Part shown: piece by piece, positions 53,908 to 64,000 of the stretch
How positions within the stretch are numbered: the stretch's first letter is position 1
How the letters are laid out: every line of letters begins with the position of its first letter
Assembly: GCF_034190915.1 (NCBI RefSeq)
Contig: NW_026947685.1
Span: forward strand, 186,001 to 250,000
Reading direction: 5' to 3'
DNA length: 64,000 nucleotides
From: Cavia porcellus
Lineage: Eukaryota > Chordata > Mammalia > Rodentia > Caviidae
Translations under genes and position numbers: made by a program
The notes under the pieces: model-generated
Told to the model about the DNA's origin: nothing
The model's input: only the letters and a program-made list of their open reading frames with translations
Databases searched by the model: none

Positions 53908-56586
53908 GTGACGTTTTTCTCACCCCTAGTAGTGAATGTAATGTAACACACACCCATACAATGCGCACCACCCCGTGATGTTTTTCTCACTCCTACTAGT
54001 GAATGTAATGTAACACACACCCATACAATGCGCACCACCCCGTGATGTTTTTCTCACTCCTACTAGTGAATGTAATGTAACACACACGCATACAATGCGC
54101 ACCACCCCGTGATGTTTTTCTCACTCCTACTAGTGAATGTAATGTAACACACACCCATAAAATGCGCACCACCCCGTGATGTTTTTCTCACTCCTAATAG
54201 TGTATGTAATGTAACACACACCCATACAATGCGCACCACCCCGTGATGTTTTTCTCACTCCTACTAGTGAATGTAATGTAACACACACCCATACAATGCG
54301 CACCACCCCGTGATGTTTTTCTCACTCCTACTAGTAAATGTAATGTAACACACACCCATACAATGCGCACCACCCCGTGATGTTTTTCTCACTCCTACTA
54401 GTGAATCTAATGTAACACACACCCATACAATGCGCACCACCCTGTGATGTTTTCCTTACTCCTACTAGTGAATCTAATGTAACACACACCCATACAATGC
54501 GCACCACCCGTGATGTTTTTCTCACTCTTACTAGTGAGTGTAATGTAACACACACCCATACAATGCGCACCACCCCGTGATGTTTTTCTCACTCCTTGTA
54601 GTGAATGTAATGTAACACACACCCATACAATGCGCACCACCCCGTGATGTTTTTCTCACTCCTACTAGTGAATGTAATGTAACACACACCCATACAATGC
54701 GCACCACCCCGTGATGTTTTTCTCTCTCCTACTAGGGAATGTAATGTAACACACACCCATACAATGCGCACCACCCCGTGATGTTTTTCTCACTTCTACT
54801 AGTGAATGTAATGTAACACACACCCATACAATGCGCACCACCCCGTGATGTTTTTCTCACTCCTGCTAGTGAATCTAATGTAACACACACCCATACAATG
54901 CGCACCATCCCGTGATGTTTTTCTCACTCCTACTAGTGAATCTAATGTAACACACACCCATACAATGCGCACCACCCCGTGATGTTTTTCTCACTCCTAC
55001 TAGTCAATGTAATGTAACACACACCCATACAATGCGCACCACCCCGTGATGTTTTTCTCACTCCTACTAGTGAATCTAATGTAACACACACCCATACAAT
55101 GCGCACCACCCCGTGATGTTTTTCTCACTCCTACTAGTGAATCTAATGTAACACACACCCATACAATGCGCACCACCCCGTGATGTTTTTCTCACTCCTA
55201 CTAGTGAATCTAATGTAACACACAAACATACAATGCGCACCACCCCGTGATGTTTTTCTCACTCCTACTAGTGAATCTAATGTAACACACACCGATATAA
55301 TGCGCACCACCCCGTGATGTTTTTCTCACTCCTACTAGTGAATCTAATGTAACACACACCAATACAATGCGCACCACCCCGTGATGTTTTTCTCACTCCT
55401 ACTAGTGAATCTAATGTAACACACACCCATACAATGCGCACCACCCCGTGATGTTTTTCTCACTCCTACTAGTGAATCTAATGTAACACACACCCATACA
55501 ATGCGCACCACCCCGTGATGTTTTTCTCACTCCTACTAGTGAATCTAATGTAACACACACCCATACAATGCGCACCACCCCGTGATGTTTTTCTCACTCC
55601 TACTAGTGAATCTAATGTAACACACAAACATACAATGCGCACCACCCCGTGATGTTTTTCTCACTCCTACTAGTGAATCTAATGTAACACACACCGATAT
55701 AATGCGCACCACCCCGTGATGTTTTTCTCACTCCTACTAGTGAATCTAATGTAACACACACCAATACAATGCGCACCACCACGTGATGTTTTTCTCACTC
55801 CTACTAGTGAATCTAATGTAACACACACCCATACAATGCGCACCACCCCGTGATGTTTTTCTCACTCCTACTAGTGAATCTAATGTAACACACACCCATA
55901 CAATTCGCACCACCCCGTGATGTTTTTCTCACTCCTACTAGTGAATCTAATGTAACACACACCCATAAAATGCGCACCACCCTGTGATGTTTTTCTCACT
56001 CCTACTAGTGAATGTAATGTAACACACACCCATACAATGCGCACCACCCCGTGATGTTTTTCTCACTCCTACTAGTGAATCTAATGTAACACACACCCAT
56101 ACAATGCACACCACCCCGTGATGTTTTTCTCACTCCTATTAGTGAATCTAATGTAACACACACCCATACAATGCGCACCACCCCGTGATGTTTTTCTCAC
56201 TCCTACTAGTGAATCTAATGTAACACACACCCATACAATGACGACCACCCCGTGATGTTTTTCTCACTGCTACTAGTGAATCTAATGTAACACACACCCA
56301 TACAATGCGCACCACCCCGTGATGTTTTTCTCACTGCTACTAGTGAATCTAATGTAACACACACCCATACAATGCGCACCACCCCGTGATGTTTTTCTCA
56401 CTGCTACTAGTGAATGTAATGTAACACACACCCATAGAATGCGCACCATGCCGTGATGTTTTTCTCACTGCTACTAGTGAATGTAATGTAAAACACACCC
56501 ATGCAATGCACACCACCCCGTGATATTTTTCTCACTGGTAGTAGTGAATGTAATGTAACACACACCCATACAATGCGCACCACTCC
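53908..56586 (+). repeat. Monomer block, 40 units (region 4)
   Basis: Forty monomers with one net loss near 54507. The trio ACAAACATAC, CCGATATAATG, CCAATACAATG appears twice (55.22-55.36 and 55.62-55.76 kb), a local six-monomer duplication of about 402 bp. It ends in the eta lead-in, with private CATGCCGTG and CTGGTAGTAG. Confidence 0.93.
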
Positions 56587-56729
56587 GTGATGTTTTTCCG
56601 AAACCTATCCTACATTGCCACTGCATGTTCCGTGACCTCACCATGCTGACCACCACGCGGTGCTTTTCTCCATGCTACGTTGCCACTCACTGCCTATCCT
56701 AATTCAGACCCTCCGATTCACACCACCCC
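56587..56729 (+). repeat. 143-bp insert, type eta
   Basis: Eta signature with CATGCTACGTTGCC in the second half, shared only with the copy at 58405. The right flank is CTCACCCCTAGTAG, followed by a CACGGCGAGATG monomer. Confidence 0.95.
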
Positions 56730-58404
56730 GTGACGTTTTTCTCACCCCTAGTAGTGAATGTAATGTAACACACACCCATACAATGTGCACCACGGCGAGA
56801 TGTTTTTCTCACTCCTAGTAGTGAATGTAAGGTAACACACACCCATACAATGCGCACCACCCCGTGATGTTTTTCTCACTCCTACTAGTAAATGTAATGT
56901 AACACACACCCATACAATGCGCACCACCCCGTGATGTTTTTCTCACTCCTACTAGTGAATCTAATGTAACACACACCCATACAATGCGCACCACCCCGTG
57001 ATGTTTTCCTTACTACTACTAGTGAATCTAATGTAACTCACACCCATACAATGCGCACCACCCCGTGATGTTTTTCTCACTCTTACTAGTGAGTGTAATG
57101 TAACACACACCCATACAATGCGCACCACCCCGTGATGTTTTTCTCACTCCTACTAGTGAATCTAATGTAACACACACCGATACAATGTGCACCACCCCGT
57201 GATGTTTTTCTCACTCCTACTAGTGAATCTAATGTAACACACACCCATACAATGCGCACCACCCCGTGATGTTTTTCTCACTCCTACTAGTGAATCTAAT
57301 GTAACACACACCAATACAATGCGCACCACCCCGTGATGTTTTTCTCACTCCTACTAGTGAATCTAATGTAACACACACCCATACAATTCGCACCACCCCG
57401 TGATGTTTTTCTCACTCCTACTAGTGAATGTAATGTAACACACACCCATAAAATGCGCACCACCCTGTGATGTTTTTCTCACTCCTACTAGTGAATGTAA
57501 TGTAACACACACCCATACAATGCGCACCACCCCGTGATGTTTTTCTCACTCCTACTAGTGAATCTAATGTAACACACACCCATACAATGCACAACACCCC
57601 GTAATGTTTTTCTCACTCCTATTAGTGAATCTAATGTAACACACACCCATACAATGCGCACCACCCCGTGATGTTTTTCTCACTCCTACTAGTGAATCTA
57701 ATGTAACACACACCCATACAATGCGCACCACCCCGTGATGTTTTTCTCACTGCTACTAGTGAATCTAATGTAACACACACCCATACAATGCGCACCACCC
57801 CGTGATGTTTTTCTCACTGCTAATAGTGAATGTAATGTAACACACACCTATAGAATGCGCACCACCCCGTGATGTTTTTCTCACTCCTACTAGTGAATGT
57901 AATGTAACACACACCCATACAATGCGCACCACCCCGTGATGTTTTTCTCTCTCCTACTAGTGAATGTAATGTAACACACTCCCATACAATGCGCACCACC
58001 CCGTGATGTTTTTCTCACTCCTACTAGTGAATCTAATGTAACACACTCCCATACAATGACGACCACCCCGTGATGTTTTTCTCACTGCTACTAGTGAATC
58101 TAATGTAACACACACCCATACAATGCGCACCACCCCGTGATGTTTTTCTCACTGCTACTAGTGAATCTAATGTAACACACACCCATACAATGCGCACCAC
58201 CCCGTGATGTTTTTCTCACTGCTACTAGTGAATGTAATGTAACACACACCCATAGAATGCGCACCATGCCGTGATGTTTTTCTCACTGCTACTAGTGAAT
58301 GTAATGTAAAACACACCCATGCAATGCACACCACCCCGTGATATTTTTCTCACTGGTACTAGTGAATGTAATGTAACACACACCCATACAATGCGCACCA
58401 CTCC
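56730..58404 (+). repeat. Monomer block, 25 units (region 4)
   Basis: Exactly 25 monomers (1675 bp). It has TTTTCCTTACTAC with GTAACTCACACC near 57004-57050 and the GAGTG monomer, but then skips CCTTGTAG and the rest of that marker set, so it is a shortened version. Private GTAAGGTAACAC near 56828. Confidence 0.93.
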
Positions 58405-58547
58405 GTGATGTTTTTCCGAAACCTATCCTACATTGCCACTGCATGTTCCGTGACCTCACCATGCTGACCACCACGTGGTGCTTTTCTCCATGCTACGTTG
58501 CCACTCACTGCCTATCCTAATTCAGACCCTCCGATTCACACCACCCC
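58405..58547 (+). repeat. 143-bp insert, type eta
   Basis: Eta signature with CATGCTACGTTGCC as at 56587 (offset 1818 = 143 + 25 x 67) and private CACGTGGTGC. The right neighbour reads CTCACCCCTAGTAG, followed by CACGGCGTGATG. Confidence 0.95.
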
Positions 58548-61500
58548 GTGACGTTTTTCTCACCCCTAGTAGTGAATGTAATGTAACACACACCCATACA
58601 ATGCGCACCACGGCGTGATGTTTTTCTCACTCCTAGTAGTGAATGTAATGTAACACACACCCATACAATGCGCACCACCCCGTGATGCTTTTCTCACTCC
58701 GACTAGTGAATGTAATGTAACACACACGCATACAATGCGCACCACCCCGTGATGTTTTTCTCACTCCTACTAGTGAATGTAATGTAACACACACCCATAC
58801 AATGCGCACCACCCCGTGATGTTTTTCTCACTCCTACTAGTGAATGTAATGTAACACACACCCATACAATGCGCACCACCCCGTGATGTTTTTCTCACTC
58901 CTACTAGTGATTGTAATGTAACACACACCCATACAATGCGCACCACCCCGTGATGTTTTTCTCACTCCTACTAGTGAATGTAATGTAACACACACCCATA
59001 CAATGCGCACCACCCCGTGATGTTTTTCTCACTCCTACTAGTGAATGTAATGTAACACACACCCATAAAATGCGCACCACCCCGTGATGTTTTTCTCACT
59101 CCTACTAGTGTATGTAATGTAACACACACCCATACAATGTGCACCACCCCGTGATGTTTTTCTCACTCCTACTAGTGAATGTAATGTAACACACACCCAT
59201 ACAATGCGCACCACCCCGTGATGTTTTTCTCACTCCTACTAGTAAATGTAATGTAACACACACCCATACAATGCGCACCACCCCGTGATGTTTTTCTCAC
59301 TCCTACTAGTGAATCTAATGTAACACACACCCATACAATGCGCACCACCCCGTGATGTTTTCCTTACTACTACTAGTGAATCTAATGTAACTCACACCCA
59401 TACAATGCGCACCACCCCGTGATGTTTTTCTCACTCTTACTAGTGAGTGTAATGTAACACACACCCATACAATGCGCACCACCCCGTGATGTTTTTCTCA
59501 CTCCTTGTAGTGAATGTAATGTAACACACACCCATACAATGCGCACCACCCCGTGATGTTTTTCTCACTCCTACTAGTGAATGTAATGTAACACACACCC
59601 ATACAATGTGCACCACCCCGTGATGTTTTTCTCTCTCCTACTAGGGAATGTAATGTAACACACACCCATACAATGCGCACAACCCCGTGATGTTTTTCTC
59701 TCTCCTACTAGTGAATGTAATGTAACACACACCCATACAATGCGCACCACCCCGTGATGTTTTTCTCACTCCTGCTAGTGAATCTAATGTAACACACACC
59801 CATACAATGCGCACCACCCCGTGATGTTTTTCTCACTCCTGCTAGTGAATCTAATGTAACACACACCCATACAATGCGCACCGCCCCGTGATGTTTTTCT
59901 CACTCCTGCTAGTGAATCTAATGTAACACACACCCATACAATGCGCACCACCCCGTGATGTTTTTCTCACTCCTACTAGTGAATCTAATGTAACACACAC
60001 CCATACAATGCGCACCACCCCGTGATGTTTTTCTCACTCATACTAGTCAATGTAATGTAACACACACCCATACAATGCGCACCACCCCGTGATGTTTTTC
60101 TCACTCCTACTAGTGAATCTAATGTAACACACACCCATACAATGCGCACCACCCCGTGATGTTTTTCTCACTCCTACTAGTGAATCTAATGTAACACACA
60201 CCCATACAATGCGCACCACCCCATGATGTTTTTCTCACTCCTACTAGTGAATCTAATGTAACACACAAACATACAATGCACACCACCCCGTGATGTTTTT
60301 CTCACTCCTACTAGTGAATCTAATGTAACACACACCGATACAATGCGCACCACCCCGTGATGTTTTTCTCACTCCTACTAGTGAATCTAATGTAACACAC
60401 ATCCATACAATGCGCACCACCCCGTGATGTTTTTCTCACTCCTACTAGTGAATCTAATGTAACACACACCCATACAATGCGCACCACCCCGTGATGTTTT
60501 TCTCACTCCTACTAGTGAATCTAATGTACCACACACCCATACAATTCGCACCACCCCGTGATGTTCTTCTCACTCCTACTAGCGAATGTAATGTAACACA
60601 CACCCATAAAATGCGCACCACCCCGTGATGTTTTTCTCACTCCTACTAGTGAATGTAATGTAACACACACCCATACAATGCGCACCACCCCGTGATGTTT
60701 TTCTCACTCCTACTAGTGAATGTAGTGTAACACACACCCGTACAATGCGCACCACCCCGTGATGTTTTTCTCACTCCTACTAGTGAATGTAATGTAACAC
60801 ACACCCGTACAATGCGCACCACCCCGTGATGTTTTTCTCACTCCTACTAGTGAATGTAATGTAACACACACCCGTACAATGCGCACCACCCCGTGATGTT
60901 TTTCTCACTCCTACTATTGAATCTAATGTAACACACACCCATACAATGCGCACCACCCCGTGATGTTTTTCTCACTCCTACTAGTGAATCTAATGTAACA
61001 CACACCCATACAATGCGCACCACCCCGTGATGATTTTCTCACTCCTACTAGTGAATGTAATGTGACACACACCCATACAATGCGCACCAGCCCGTGATGT
61101 TTTTCTCACTCCTACTAGTGAATGTAATGTAACACACACCCATACAATGCGCACCACCCCGTGATGTTTTTCTCACTCCTACTAGTGAATGTAATGTAAC
61201 ACACACCCATACAATGCGCACCACCCCGTGAGGTTTTTCTCACTCCTACTAGTGAAAGTAATGTAACACACACCCATACAATGCGCACCACCCCGTGATG
61301 TTTTTCTCTCTCCTACTAGTGAATGTAATGTAACACACTCCCATACAATGCGCACCACCCCGTGATGTTTTTCTCACTCCTACTAGTGAATCTAATGTAA
61401 CACACACCCATACAATGACGACCACCCCGTGATGTTTTTCTCACTGCTACTAGTGAATCTAATGTAACACACACCCATACAATGCGCACCACCCCGTGAT

Positions 61501-61763
61501 GTTTTTCTCACTGCTACTAGTGAATCTAATGTAACACACACCCATACAATGCGCACCACCCCGTGATGTTTTTCTCACTGCTACTAGTGAATGTAATGTA
61601 ACACACACCCATAGAATGCGCACCACGCCGTGATGTTTTTCTCACTGCTACTAGTGAATGTAATGTAAAACACACCCATGCAATGCACACCACCCCGTGA
61701 TATTTTTCTCACTGGTACTAGTGAATGTAATGTAACACACACCCATACAATGCGCACCACTCC
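58548..61763 (+). repeat. Monomer block, 48 units (region 4)
   Basis: Exactly 48 monomers (3216 bp). From about 59.0 kb it follows 48.4 kb onward. Markers: TTTTCCTTACTAC near 59359, GAGTG, CCTTGTAG, AGGG, three CCTGCTAG monomers, CTCATACTAGTC near 60037, AGCGAATG at 60581, three CCCGTAC monomers, then the eta lead-in. Confidence 0.94.
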
Positions 61764-61906
61764 GTGATGTTTTTCCGAAACCTATCCTACATTGCCACTG
61801 CATGTTCCGTGACCTCACCATGCTGACCACCACGCGGTGCTTTTCTCCATCCTACATTGCCACTCACTGCCTATCCTAATTCAGACCCTCCGATTCACAC
61901 CACCCC
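61764..61906 (+). repeat. 143-bp insert, type eta
   Basis: Eta signature with CATCCTACATTGCC, matching 51345 and 53765 and not its two nearest neighbours. The right neighbour begins GTGACGTTTGTCTC. Confidence 0.95.
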
Positions 61907-64000
61907 GTGACGTTTGTCTCACCCCTAGTAGTGAATGTAATGTAACACACACCCATACAATGCGCACCACCGCGTGATGTTTTTCTCACTCCTACTAGTG
62001 AATGTAATGTAACACACACCCATACAATGCGCACCACCCCGTGATGTTTTTCTCACTCCTACTAGTGAATGTAATGTAACACACACGCATACAATGTGCA
62101 CCACCCCGTGATGTTTTTCTCACTCCTACTAGTGAATGTAATGTAACACACACCCAAAAAATGCGCACCACCCCGTGATGTTTTTCTCACTCCTACTAGT
62201 GTATGTAATGTAACACACACCCATACAATGCGCACCACCCCGTGATGTTTTTCTCACTCCTACTAGTGAATGTAATGTAACACACACGCATACAATGCGC
62301 ACCACCCCGTGATGTTTTTCTCACTCCTACTAGTAAATGTAATGTAACACACACCCATACAATGCGCACCACCCCGTGATGTTTTTCTCACTCCTACTAG
62401 TGAATCTAATGTAACACACACCCATACAATGCGCACCACCCTGTGATGTTTTCCTTACTCCTACTAGTGAATCTAATGTAACACACACCCATACAGTGCG
62501 CACCACCCCGTGATGTTTTTCTCACTCTTACTAGTGAGTGTAATGTAACACACACCCATACAATGCGCACCACCCGGTGATGTTTTTCTCACTCCTTGTA
62601 GTGAATGTAATGTAACACACACCCATACAATGCGCACCACCCCGTGATGTTTTTCTCACTCCTACTAGTGAATGTAATGTAACACACACCCATACAATGC
62701 GCACCACCCCGTGATGTTTTTCTCTCTCCTACTAGGGAATGTAATGTAACACACACCCATACAATGCGCACCACCCCGTGATGTTTTTCTCACTTCTACT
62801 AGTGAATGTAATGTAACACACACCCATACAATGCGCACCACCCCGTGATGTTTTTCTCACTCCTGCTAGTGAATCTAATGTAACACACACCCATACAATG
62901 CGCACCATCCCGTGATGTTTTTCTCACTCCTACTAGTGAATCTAATGTAACACACACCCATACAATGCGCACCACCCCGTGATGTTTTTCTCACTCCTAC
63001 TAGTCAATGTAATGTAACACACACCCATACAATGCGCACCACCCCGTGATGTTTTTCTCACTCCTACTAGTGAATCTAATGTAACACACACCCATACAAT
63101 GCGCACCACCCCGTGATGTTTTTCTCACTCCTACTAGTGAATCTAATGTAACACACACCCATACAATGCGCACCACCCCGTGATGTTTTTCTCACTCCTA
63201 CTAGTGAATCTAATGTAACACACAAACATACAATGCGCACCACCCCGTGATGTTTTTCTCACTCCTACTAGTGAATCTAATGTAACACACACCGATACAA
63301 TGCGCACCACCCCGTGATGTTTTTCTCACTCCTACTAGTGAATCTAATGTAACACACACCCATACAATGCGCACCACCCCGTGATGTTTTTCTCACTCCT
63401 ACTAGTGAATCTAATGTAACACACACCCATACAATGCGCACCACCCCGTGATGTTTTTCTCACTCCTACTAGTGAATCTAATGTAACACACACCCATACA
63501 ATTCGCACCACCCCGTGATGTTTTTCTCACTCCTACTAGTGAATGTAATGTAACACACACCCATAAAATGCGCACCACCCTGTGATGTTTTTCTCACTCC
63601 TACTAGTGAATGTAATGTAACACACACCCATACAATGCGCACCACCCCGTGATGTTTTTCTCACTCCTACTAGTGAATCTAATGTAACACACACCCATAC
63701 AATGCACACCACACCGTGATGTTTTTCTCACTCCTATTAGTGAATCTAATGTAACACACACCCATACAATGCGCACCACCCCGTGATGTTTTTCTCACTC
63801 CTACTAGTGAATCTAATGTAACACACACCCATACAATGCGCACCACCCCGTGATGTTTTTCTCACTGCTACTAGTGAATCTAATGTAACACACACCCATA
63901 CAATGCGCACCACCCCGTGATGTTTTTCTCACTGCTACTAGTGAATGTAATGTAACACACACCTATAGAATGCGCACCACCCCGTGATGTTTTTCTCACT
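61907..64000 (+). repeat. Monomer block, 31 units plus 17 bp, open end
   Basis: Thirty-one monomers and the first 17 bp of the next. It follows the order of 51488 onward (GCATAC, AAAATG, GTGTATG, TTTTCCTTAC, GAGTG, CCTTGTAG, AGGG, CTTCTAC, CCTGCTAG, AGTCAATG, ACAAACATAC, CCGATAC). The array continues beyond the window. Confidence 0.94.

Larger units (their letters stand above)
51240..56000 (+). repeat. 2.42-kb tandem duplication with insert
   Basis: Eta at 51345 and its surroundings recur at 53765 (offset 2420 = 143 + 34 x 67 - 1), and the marker set at 52170 recurs at 54589 (2419). Each copy has its own one-base loss: GTAACACAACCC near 52530 in the first, CACCCGTGATG near 54507 in the second, so these losses postdate the duplication. 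The right edge is approximate. Confidence 0.88.
48400..63300 (+). repeat. 10.4-10.6-kb-spaced segmental duplication
   Basis: About 48.4-52.9 kb recurs at 59.0-63.3 kb. Anchors: marker set 48878 to 59498 and CTCATACTAGTC near 49417 to 60037 (offset 10620); AGCGAATG 50162 to 60581, GAGGTTTTTC 50811 to 61230, eta insert 51345 to 61764, marker set 52170 to 62589 (offset 10419). The step of 201 bp is three monomers, partly explained by the local 469-bp duplication. Confidence 0.85.
1..64000 (+). repeat. Compound satellite array, 67-bp monomer
   Basis: Head-to-tail copies of a 67-bp monomer fill the window and run off both ends. Subtracting 25 inserts of 143 bp leaves 60,425 bp, which resolves into 902 whole monomers plus 17 bp, with 26 net one-base losses. 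The consensus has 21 C, 9 G, 19 A and 18 T on the given strand. Every monomer is in the same orientation; I saw no inverted block. Position 31 is the most regular polymorphism (GAATGTAATG against GAATCTAATG). Known biology: arrays like this are typical of eukaryotic constitutive heterochromatin and evolve by unequal exchange. The species and chromosomal location cannot be inferred from the sequence. No gene, RNA gene or transposon interrupts the array. Confidence 0.98.

Noticed and set aside
51232..61833. Reverse-strand 60-codon frames starting MVVSMVRSRN at the five eta inserts
   Set aside because: They are identical because the inserts are recent duplicates. They start inside the insert and run into monomer frames; there is no ribosome-binding or splice context and no protein similarity that I recognise.
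1339..61906. 143-bp element as a transposon (SINE or MITE)
   Set aside because: There are no terminal inverted repeats, poly-A tail, A/B-box promoter or target-site duplications. It stays in tandem phase with monomer-like ends, always has the same orientation, and moves with its flanking monomers.
424..62774. Short reverse-strand reading frames of 60-102 codons, many starting MVRIVWVCV
   Set aside because: They are the monomer read in rotating frames because 67 is not a multiple of 3. Starts, stops and lengths follow the repeat phase, no frame is conserved across copies, and substitutions show no coding pattern.
18447..63505. CENP-B-box-like match in monomers with CAATTCGCACC
   Set aside because: The recurrent G-to-T variant creates TTCG with an A at the right spacing, giving 7 of 9 core positions of the published NTTCGNNNNANNCGGGN motif. 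The CGGG part reads CCGT, and the variant is a minority scattered through the array, so it is most likely chance.
1..64000. CRISPR array
   Set aside because: The repeat is periodic, but copies abut with no unique spacers, the unit is 67 bp, and there are no cas genes.
1..64000. Telomeric or subtelomeric simple repeat
   Set aside because: The CA-rich part of the monomer is only about 10 bp long and not a telomere repeat; no TTAGG, TTAGGG or similar runs are present.
1..64000. Sequencing or assembly error as the source of the one-base losses
   Set aside because: Several losses are shared by duplicated segments together with linked substitutions (for example ACCGCCC followed by GTAAAGTAAC), so most are real. 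Isolated ones cannot be separated from error without reads.

Overview
The whole window is one uninterrupted block of eukaryotic-type satellite DNA, and I find no gene in it. The basic unit is a 67-bp monomer (about 45% GC) repeated head to tail in a single orientation from base 1 to base 64000. Key monomer landmarks, numbered from GTGATG = 1, are a T-run at 7-11, the SpeI-type palindrome ACTAGT at 21-26, AATGTAATGTAA at 28-39, a CA-rich tract at 39-48, TGCGCA at 55-60 and a C-run at 64-67. From the coordinates I count 902 complete monomers plus 17 bp of another. Both ends lie inside the array, so its true limits are unknown. The organism cannot be named from this sequence. A simple tandem array of this size, with higher-order duplications, points to eukaryotic heterochromatin (pericentromere, subtelomere, sex or B chromosome).

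The second component is a diverged 143-bp element built of a 70-bp and a 73-bp half. It occurs 25 times, always in the same orientation and always exactly 143 bp long. Its sequence variants divide the window into four regions. Region 1 (1 to about 16.2 kb) carries 13 copies in three types (alpha, beta, gamma) inside a higher-order repeat of about 4.11 kb. Region 2 (about 16.2-31.4 kb) carries five copies (delta, epsilon) inside a duplication of about 7.2-7.3 kb with smaller nested 1.34-kb and 1.68-kb duplications. Region 3 (31.4-51.3 kb) has only two copies (zeta) and includes 178 consecutive monomers with no insert and no net length change. Region 4 (51.3-64 kb) has five copies (eta) and shares a 10.4-10.6-kb-spaced duplication with the end of region 3.

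The short open reading frames on both strands (60-102 codons) are by-products of the repeat. Because 67 = 3 x 22 + 1, each monomer shifts the frame by one, so the same monomer is read in successive frames until the one containing a stop is reached. I annotate no protein, tRNA, rRNA, CRISPR array, promoter or transposable element. What is worth attention is the architecture: regionally homogenised insert types, exchange junctions that fall at inserts, strict length conservation in one half of the window against frequent one-base losses in the other, and a set of competing short dyads in each monomer.
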